From Rhizobium sp. Q54 (lineage in GTDB: Bacteria > Pseudomonadota > Alphaproteobacteria > SMXS01), in assembly GCA_945872035.1 (NCBI GenBank), contig CAMBYA010000007.1:1-18990 (forward strand): 18,990 nt of DNA, in the 5' to 3' direction. Positions within the stretch are counted from its first letter, which is position 1. Each line of letters starts with the position of its first letter. Positions 15,270-18,990 of this stretch are shown piece by piece. The notes under the pieces were generated by a model. The model searched no databases. It was not told where the DNA came from and saw nothing but the letters and a program-made list of their open reading frames with translations. Both the position numbers and the translations under genes were made by a program.

Positions 15270-15956
15270 CTAGCCGAAGCTCTTCTTCTCGTAGACCATG
15301 GCAATCGCCTTTCCGTCCCAGACGTAGCAGAGATGCCGCTCCTGCCGGCAGTTCGACAACAGCCTGGGCCGGAAGACGGCGGCGCACTGCCCGGACGGGT
15401 CGCGGACGCTGAGATAGACGATGCCGTCCGAGCCTGCCGCCCTGAGTTCCCCGGCAAGCTGCTGCGAGGCGGCGTAGTTCGACGGATGGTACCAGGCTGG
15501 ATGGCTGTCCCGCATGCCGCGGATGTCGTGCAGGTCGGCCTGCAGGTCGACGGCATAGACGCGCATGTCGAGTTCCTGTGCCGGCTCGTCGGTCGCCGCC
15601 ATGAACGTCGCGCGGTGATGCCCGGTCTCCGCCACTGCCGTCTCGACCGTCAGGCTGGCATAGAAGGCGCCGAAGGTGCCGTCGGTGAAGCGATCGCCCA
15701 TGGGGTTGCGATGGGTGAACGCCGCCATGACCGGCGTCGTCCCCGGTCCCGAAACACGGTCCTCGGCGGGAATCAGCGACAGCTCTCCCACCTCGTCGCG
15801 AAGGCGGTCGTTGGTCATCGCCTCGATCCGGAACACCGCGTCCAGGTCCTGCGGGTCCGCGACGGCCTCGAACAGGGAGATCGGCGGAAACCGGCTGGGG
15901 ACGATGCGATAGCAGGGCTGCCAGCGGATGGCGCTGGTCGATATCGAGTCGATCAC
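15270..15956 (-). CDS. RES domain toxin (NAD+ phosphorylase family)
   Basis: A 228-residue RES-domain protein. Toxins of this family degrade NAD+ and are held inactive by an Xre/MbcA/ParS antitoxin. The three conserved elements are visible: Arg17 in CYRIVP, Glu105 in FYASLTVETAVAE, and Ser183 in DGIVYLSVRDP. The start is GTG 15956, whose bases overlap the antitoxin TGA (GTGA), so toxin translation should be coupled to the antitoxin; the open frame continues upstream only as antisense-free shadow inside the antitoxin gene. It is larger than many RES toxins but within the usual range. The gene ends 45 bases from the tRNA-Phe, converging with it. Confidence 0.88.
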   Translation of the reverse strand: MIDSISTSAIRWQPCYRIVPSRFPPISLFEAVADPQDLDAVFRIEAMTNDRLRDEVGELSLIPAEDRVSGPGTTPVMAAFTHRNPMGDRFTDGTFGAFYASLTVETAVAETGHHRATFMAATDEPAQELDMRVYAVDLQADLHDIRGMRDSHPAWYHPSNYAASQQLAGELRAAGSDGIVYLSVRDPSGQCAAVFRPRLLSNCRQERHLCYVWDGKAIAMVYEKKSFG

Positions 15957-16339
15957 CCGCGCTGCGCGTCGATGTACTGCCGCACCACATACAGGTCGGC
16001 GACATTGCCGGAAATCATGCGGTCCAGGGCCGACCGGCCGCCGAACAGAGCGGCCTTGTTGGGCTTGCGCACCCACTCGTCGGCCGTCCGTGGCAGGAGA
16101 ATATGCAGTCCCTTGTAGATGCCCATCACATAGGAGATCCGCTCGAGCGCGTCCTTGGGAATGGCGGAGACGAGGCCGCGCTTCCACGACTGGAAGGTGG
16201 ACCGGCTGTCGAGCCCGAGCAGATGCATCTGCTCCTGCTCCCTGAGCCCCCAGGCGTCGGCGATGCGAAAGAACGTCCGCAGGGCCGGACCCGTGAGGCT
16301 TTTTCGATCGAACACCCTGGCTGTGGCGGTTCTGGACAT
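15953..16339 (-). CDS. Xre/MbcA/ParS-type antitoxin
   Basis: A 128-residue antitoxin for the RES toxin. Residues 35-65 form an Xre-like helix-turn-helix (EQMHLLGLDSRSTFQSWKRG), and the C-terminal part is the MbcA/ParS toxin-binding domain (DEWVRKPNKAALFGG, then SALDRMISGNVADL). ATG 16339 is chosen because AAGGAG lies 8 bases upstream; TTG 16345 has only 2 bases of spacing. In this family the antitoxin precedes the toxin and represses the shared promoter; a good promoter lies immediately upstream. Its stop overlaps the toxin start. Confidence 0.9.
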   Translation of the reverse strand: MSRTATARVFDRKSLTGPALRTFFRIADAWGLREQEQMHLLGLDSRSTFQSWKRGLVSAIPKDALERISYVMGIYKGLHILLPRTADEWVRKPNKAALFGGRSALDRMISGNVADLYVVRQYIDAQRG

Positions 16340-16362
16340 CGTCAATGCTCCTTTACCGCTGC

Positions 16363-16391
16363 AATATGTGCATAATACGCGCTAAAGTCAA
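16363..16391 (-). promoter_or_regulatory. Promoter of the Xre-RES toxin-antitoxin operon
   Basis: On the minus strand, TTGACT (16386-16391) and CATATT (16363-16368) are separated by exactly 17 bases, 24 bases before the antitoxin ATG. The AT-rich region around it is likely to hold the autoregulatory operator, as TGCA half-sites occur on both sides of the -10. Confidence 0.65.
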
Positions 16392-16528
16392 TATTCTGAC
16401 AGAAAATGCACGGAACGCCGGATGCTTGTTCCCCTGCTGTCGAAGTATCTCGCACATTCGTTGCCCAACGATTGACCGGCCGCGCATGGTCGTTGTTACA
16501 CTGGCGCATCGAAACCGGGAGGGTCTCC

Positions 16529-16840
16529 ATGCGCCGATTGCTGACTGTTCTGCTTCTGACGTTGCTGCCCGTTTCCGCGCACGCCGCCGGCCCGGACGGC
16601 AAGTGGCTGTGCAGCTACAAGGACCCGAACCAGAAACAACAGGTGAAGCTGCATTTCGTCGCCGGCAAGCTGATCTTCGACCGCGGCGCCGGACGCGAGA
16701 TCGTCGCCGACATCGTCATCAGCGACGACTATGTCTTCTGGAAATCCGGCCTGGAATTCGAGTTCTTCCCGAAGGAGAACCGGATGACGCGCACCACCGG
16801 CAACGGCACCGACGACCTCACCTGCGTCCGCCAACCCTGA
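16529..16840 (+). CDS. Small secreted protein of unknown function
   Basis: A 103-residue exported protein that I do not recognise. Residues 1-19 are a signal peptide (MRRLLTVLLLTLLPVSAHA, cleavage after AHA), leaving about 84 residues. The mature part begins GPDGKWLCSYKDP and is rich in beta-strand-like segments (VKLHFVAGKLIFDRG, EIVADIVISDDYVFWKSG) and ends with TCVRQP; two cysteines, one near each end, may form a disulfide. The start at 16529 is supported by GGGAGGG about 7 bases upstream; an in-frame ATG at 16406 would precede the signal peptide by 41 residues. It is divergent from the toxin-antitoxin operon and convergent with the next open frame. It lies in accessory DNA. Confidence 0.72.
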   Translation: MRRLLTVLLLTLLPVSAHAAGPDGKWLCSYKDPNQKQQVKLHFVAGKLIFDRGAGREIVADIVISDDYVFWKSGLEFEFFPKENRMTRTTGNGTDDLTCVRQP

Positions 16841-16870
16841 TCGAAGCCTCCGCGAGGCGGACCTTGCGCG

Positions 16871-17164
16871 TCAGGACTTGGCCAGAAGCCTCGCCCGGCG
16901 CCGGTAAAGCGCCGCCAGCGCCTGCTCGTATTCCGCCACCGTCGCCTCGGCGATCGCACGCGCCGGTCCCTCGCACTCGGCGAGGATGGCCCGCTGCCGC
17001 AACAGGCTGGTTTCGTCGCGCCTGATATAGTCGTCGAGCCGGCGAAGGCCGGCAGATGGCTTGAACGAATGGCCGTCGGACCAGGCACCGCTCGATGGCG
17101 CCGCTTCGGCGAGCGGCTGGCCGCCGTCCGTGTCCGCGACGCTGGCGCGCTCGATCCTGGTCAC
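16871..17164 (-). CDS. Hypothetical protein, probably the 3' remnant of a broken gene
   Basis: From GTG 17164 this encodes 97 residues, with a coiled-coil-like, Arg/Ala-rich C-terminal half (about 43-97: LRRLDDYIRRDETSLLRQRA and so on). The same frame is open upstream to a TAG at 17306-17308 with no ATG, GTG or TTG in between. High GC at third positions continues past the GTG to about 17235, where it drops. This suggests that the protein was longer and that its 5' part was lost when the lower-GC DNA to the right was joined here. A genuine short gene from the GTG is the alternative, but it has a poor ribosome binding site. No family recognised. Confidence 0.45.
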   Translation of the reverse strand: MTRIERASVADTDGGQPLAEAAPSSGAWSDGHSFKPSAGLRRLDDYIRRDETSLLRQRAILAECEGPARAIAEATVAEYEQALAALYRRRARLLAKS

Positions 17165-17273
17165 CGGGAAAGCCTTCTGTGCTGCATAGCTCAGAAACAG
17201 GTAGTACCGGATGTTGTTCTCGCCATGGCCAGTTGCGAAAGTTTTCCCAGACCACGTTAGCGTAGGAGGAAAA

Positions 17274-17300
17274 CAAGCGCTTCCTCGTCGCTTGCAAGCG
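17274..17300. promoter_or_regulatory. CAAGCG repeat cluster upstream of the csgG-like operon
   Basis: CAAGCG occurs at 17274-17279 and 17295-17300, with its inverse CGCTTG at 17289-17294; the last two form a perfect 12-bp palindrome (17289-17300). The cluster lies 39 bases before the csgG-like start and could be an operator. A run of eight A follows at 17312-17319. I see no convincing -35/-10 pair. Confidence 0.35.
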
Positions 17301-17338
17301 TTGTACTATCCAAAAAAAAGAGAGGCTTGGGAGAAATT

Positions 17339-18250
17339 ATGGCAAAAAAGTTTGCTTTAGCATTTATGTTTTTGCTGTGTTTCGCGCTCTGGACAGAGGC
17401 CCCGGCGCAGCCCCTGCCTATGGGCCAAGAAAAAGTCCTCAAGCATAAAGTTGCCGTTGGTCGCTTCACCAACGAAACCATGTACGGCAAGACTCTTCTT
17501 CGCGACGAAGACCTTGACCCTTTGGGGAAGCAGGCGAGCGATATCATGGCCGCCTATCTGACAAAGACCAATAAATTCCTCGTCTTCGAACGGCCAGACC
17601 TCAGCAAAATCGAGCGAGAACAGTTCGTGTCCGGCGGGAATGCGCCCAGCGTGATCGGGGTCGATACACTTATTCTAGGTTCCGTCGTAGAGTTTGGTCG
17701 CGCGACAGACGGGCAGCGCGGCATGTTCAACAAGAAGAAGGTACAGCGTGCGCATGCCAAAGTTGCGATCAGGCTGGTCGACGTAAGAACCGGCCTTGTC
17801 TTCTATTCGGCGACCGGGGATGGAGAAGCGCTCAATGAATCCGGCACCGTGTTGGGGATGGGAAGCACAGCACAATATGATGCCACGCTCAGCGATAAGG
17901 CGATCTCTGCGGCTGTCGAAAACATGATCGAGGAGTTGGTCAATAGCCTCAGCGCGCGTCAGTGGCGGACTGACATTCTTCAAGTCGACGGAGCAACTGT
18001 CTATGTGGCAGGAGGCGCCCGCCAAGGGTTGCGGGTTGGTGACCGGCTTGTCGTGTCCCGCCCCGGCAAGACCATCAAGAGCGCGCAGAGCGGCTTCGAC
18101 ATTACGCTCCCTTCCGAGAAGGTCGCAGAACTCCAAGTTGAATCACTTTTCGGCGAAAGCGAGACCAACGAGGGCGCTGTTGCGCGAGTTGTTGCCGGTC
18201 GGATCGAGCCTGGTCGCACCGAGGGCCTGATCGTCACGGAGGGCAAATAG
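17339..18250 (+). CDS. CsgG/HfaB family envelope protein
   Basis: A 303-residue exported protein of the CsgG/HfaB family; CsgG itself forms a nonameric outer-membrane channel for curli subunits, while relatives help secrete or anchor other surface structures. Family features are the N-terminal KHKVAVGRFTNET strand, the FLVFERPDLSKIEREQ segment, GVDTLILGSVVEFG, and the VQRAHAKVAIRLVDVRTGLVFYS core. The C-terminal 90 residues are an added domain with VAGGARQGLRVGDRLVVSRPG. The signal peptide (1-23, ending APA before Q) has no usable lipobox, unlike CsgG. ATG 17339 has GGGAG 5 bases before it; TTG 17327 is unlikely. Codon use is less GC-rich than in the core cluster. No curli subunit genes are present. 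Confidence 0.87.
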   Translation: MAKKFALAFMFLLCFALWTEAPAQPLPMGQEKVLKHKVAVGRFTNETMYGKTLLRDEDLDPLGKQASDIMAAYLTKTNKFLVFERPDLSKIEREQFVSGGNAPSVIGVDTLILGSVVEFGRATDGQRGMFNKKKVQRAHAKVAIRLVDVRTGLVFYSATGDGEALNESGTVLGMGSTAQYDATLSDKAISAAVENMIEELVNSLSARQWRTDILQVDGATVYVAGGARQGLRVGDRLVVSRPGKTIKSAQSGFDITLPSEKVAELQVESLFGESETNEGAVARVVAGRIEPGRTEGLIVTEGK

Positions 18251-18562
18251 ATGAACCCCCTGATGAAAAAGATTCTATGCGTCGTCGTGGTCGCACTTCT
18301 GGCGGCATGCGGTGGCCTGCCGAAGCACAAAGAAATTTCCACTGACAACCCGTCCATCCTTGAGGTGATCGGCGCGCCCGAAGGCGCAGAAGTCTGGTCT
18401 GGCGGGAACATGCTCGGGACCATCGAAAAAAAGAAGGTCCGGTTGACCATCGCGTCCGGAGTACACAAAATCAGAATCGTCTCCGGCTCGGCGGCACTTT
18501 ATGATCGTGATGTGTTTGTCGAGAAGGGAACGACGCGACAGATAAACTTAAAGACCAAGTAA
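18251..18562 (+). CDS. PEGA-domain lipoprotein
   Basis: A 103-residue predicted lipoprotein. The signal sequence has two lysines, a VVVVALL core and the lipobox LAAC, so the mature protein starts at Cys20. The rest is a PEGA-type domain: APEGAEVWSGGNMLGTI, then VRLTIASGVHKIRIV, then DRDVFVEKGTTRQINL, a small beta fold common in surface and periplasmic proteins. The ATG follows the csgG-like stop directly, with GGAGGG 7 bases upstream, so the two are in one operon. It lies between the CsgG-like and DUF4810 genes, which are usually adjacent. Its likely role is as a periplasmic adaptor or stabiliser of the complex, which is inference. Confidence 0.78.
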   Translation: MNPLMKKILCVVVVALLAACGGLPKHKEISTDNPSILEVIGAPEGAEVWSGGNMLGTIEKKKVRLTIASGVHKIRIVSGSAALYDRDVFVEKGTTRQINLKTK

Positions 18563-18604
18563 GATCCAGATACATCACTAGCCAACAACTCATTGGGGGG
18601 GACT

Positions 18605-18990
18605 ATGAGCCGCATAGGCATTGGCGTCATATGCTTAACACTTGCCTTGTTAACTTCCGCATGTGCAGAAAAAAGCATGTATTATTGGGGCGCATATAGC
18701 TCCAACCTGAACAATTACTACAAGAATCCAGGCGAGCGCGACAAATTCATCGAAAAGCTCCACAAGGATCTCGAGAAGGCCGAGCAGAAGAATAAGGTCC
18801 CGCCCGGTATCTATGCCGAGTATGGCTACATGATGCTTGAGACCGGCGCGACCGATCAGGCCGTCATCTACTTCGGCAAAGAACGGGACAAGTGGCCCGA
18901 GTCAAACATTCTGATGACCAAGTTGATTGATCGGCTAGCGAAGGCACCAGCGCCGCCGCCAGCGGATTCCTCAGAGCTGAAAAGCGAGTA
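18605..18990 (+). CDS. DUF4810 domain lipoprotein (reaches window edge)
   Basis: 128 codons are visible, and the window ends two bases into codon 129 (TA), which could be a stop codon. The signal sequence (residues 1-19) ends in the lipobox TSAC, and the mature protein begins AEKSMYYWGAYSSNLNNYYK, the typical opening of DUF4810. It continues with VPPGIYAEYGYMMLETGATD, AVIYFGKERDKWPES and a Pro/Ala-rich tail. The C-terminal half resembles a tetratricopeptide-like helical repeat. The start has GGGGGG about 7 bases upstream. In other bacteria DUF4810 genes follow a CsgG-family gene and precede a DUF799 lipoprotein gene (the Neisseria GNA1162 group); DUF799 would be expected just beyond the window. 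Confidence 0.8.
   Translation, partial: MSRIGIGVICLTLALLTSACAEKSMYYWGAYSSNLNNYYKNPGERDKFIEKLHKDLEKAEQKNKVPPGIYAEYGYMMLETGATDQAVIYFGKERDKWPESNILMTKLIDRLAKAPAPPPADSSELKSE

Noticed and set aside
16818..17297. A 159-codon minus-strand frame overlapping the truncated gene
   Set aside because: Its second half is Arg/Gly/Ala-rich shadow composition, and GC3 favours the frame ending at 16871. Its ATG lies in the lower-GC flank.
17257..17547. A 96-codon minus-strand frame opposite the start of the CsgG-like gene
   Set aside because: It covers the signal peptide and ribosome binding site region of a well-supported gene and encodes no recognisable domain.
15225..18990. A repeat of the tRNA-Phe 3' end marking an integrated element
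   Set aside because: I found no second copy of the T-arm and acceptor sequence in the window; an att site beyond the window cannot be excluded.
1..18990. CRISPR array, insertion sequence or transposase
   Set aside because: No regularly spaced direct repeats, terminal inverted repeats or transposase motifs were seen.

Overview
The window looks like a chromosome segment of a high-GC alphaproteobacterium. The main evidence is the compact cluster hisG-hisD-UPF0262-LMW-PTP-infA-maf-RNase E/G-yacG, an arrangement typical of Alphaproteobacteria. The short HisG (which needs HisZ), the UPF0262 protein and a dispersed palindrome of a kind common in that class agree with this. The genus cannot be fixed from the sequence.

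Layout. Bases 1-195 are the tail of an MFS transporter. Bases 199-6864 hold minus-strand catabolic or accessory genes: a SnoaL-like protein, a SAM methyltransferase, a secreted clan-A glycoside hydrolase-like protein, a cytoplasmic molybdopterin oxidoreductase, and a thiolase-like/DUF35 pair with its own promoter and terminator. Bases 7000-8617 hold a minus-strand hicA-hicB toxin-antitoxin pair whose antitoxin gene overlaps a methyltransferase gene. From 8764 to 15041 the plus-strand core cluster runs almost without gaps, interrupted by two tandem paralogous cysteine-rich lipoproteins between the phosphatase gene and infA. A tRNA-Phe (GAA) with a strong promoter closes it at 15149-15224.

The region after the tRNA is accessory: a minus-strand Xre/RES toxin-antitoxin module, a small secreted protein, and an open frame without a usual start that looks like the 3' end of a broken gene. 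From about 17240 the DNA becomes clearly less GC-rich and carries an envelope operon: a CsgG/HfaB-like protein, a PEGA-domain lipoprotein, and a DUF4810 lipoprotein that reaches the window edge. This operon is the best candidate for a little-described system. CsgG-like and DUF4810 proteins are known to sit together, usually with a DUF799 lipoprotein, but their function is not established, and the PEGA lipoprotein between them is noteworthy.

Other points of interest are a thiolase-like protein and its DUF35 partner that both lack canonical functional residues (suggesting an aldolase-type complex), a molybdenum enzyme with no Cys/Sec at the usual metal-ligand position, and an RNase E/G without its zinc-link cysteines. 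All assignments come from reading the sequence; no database search was run.
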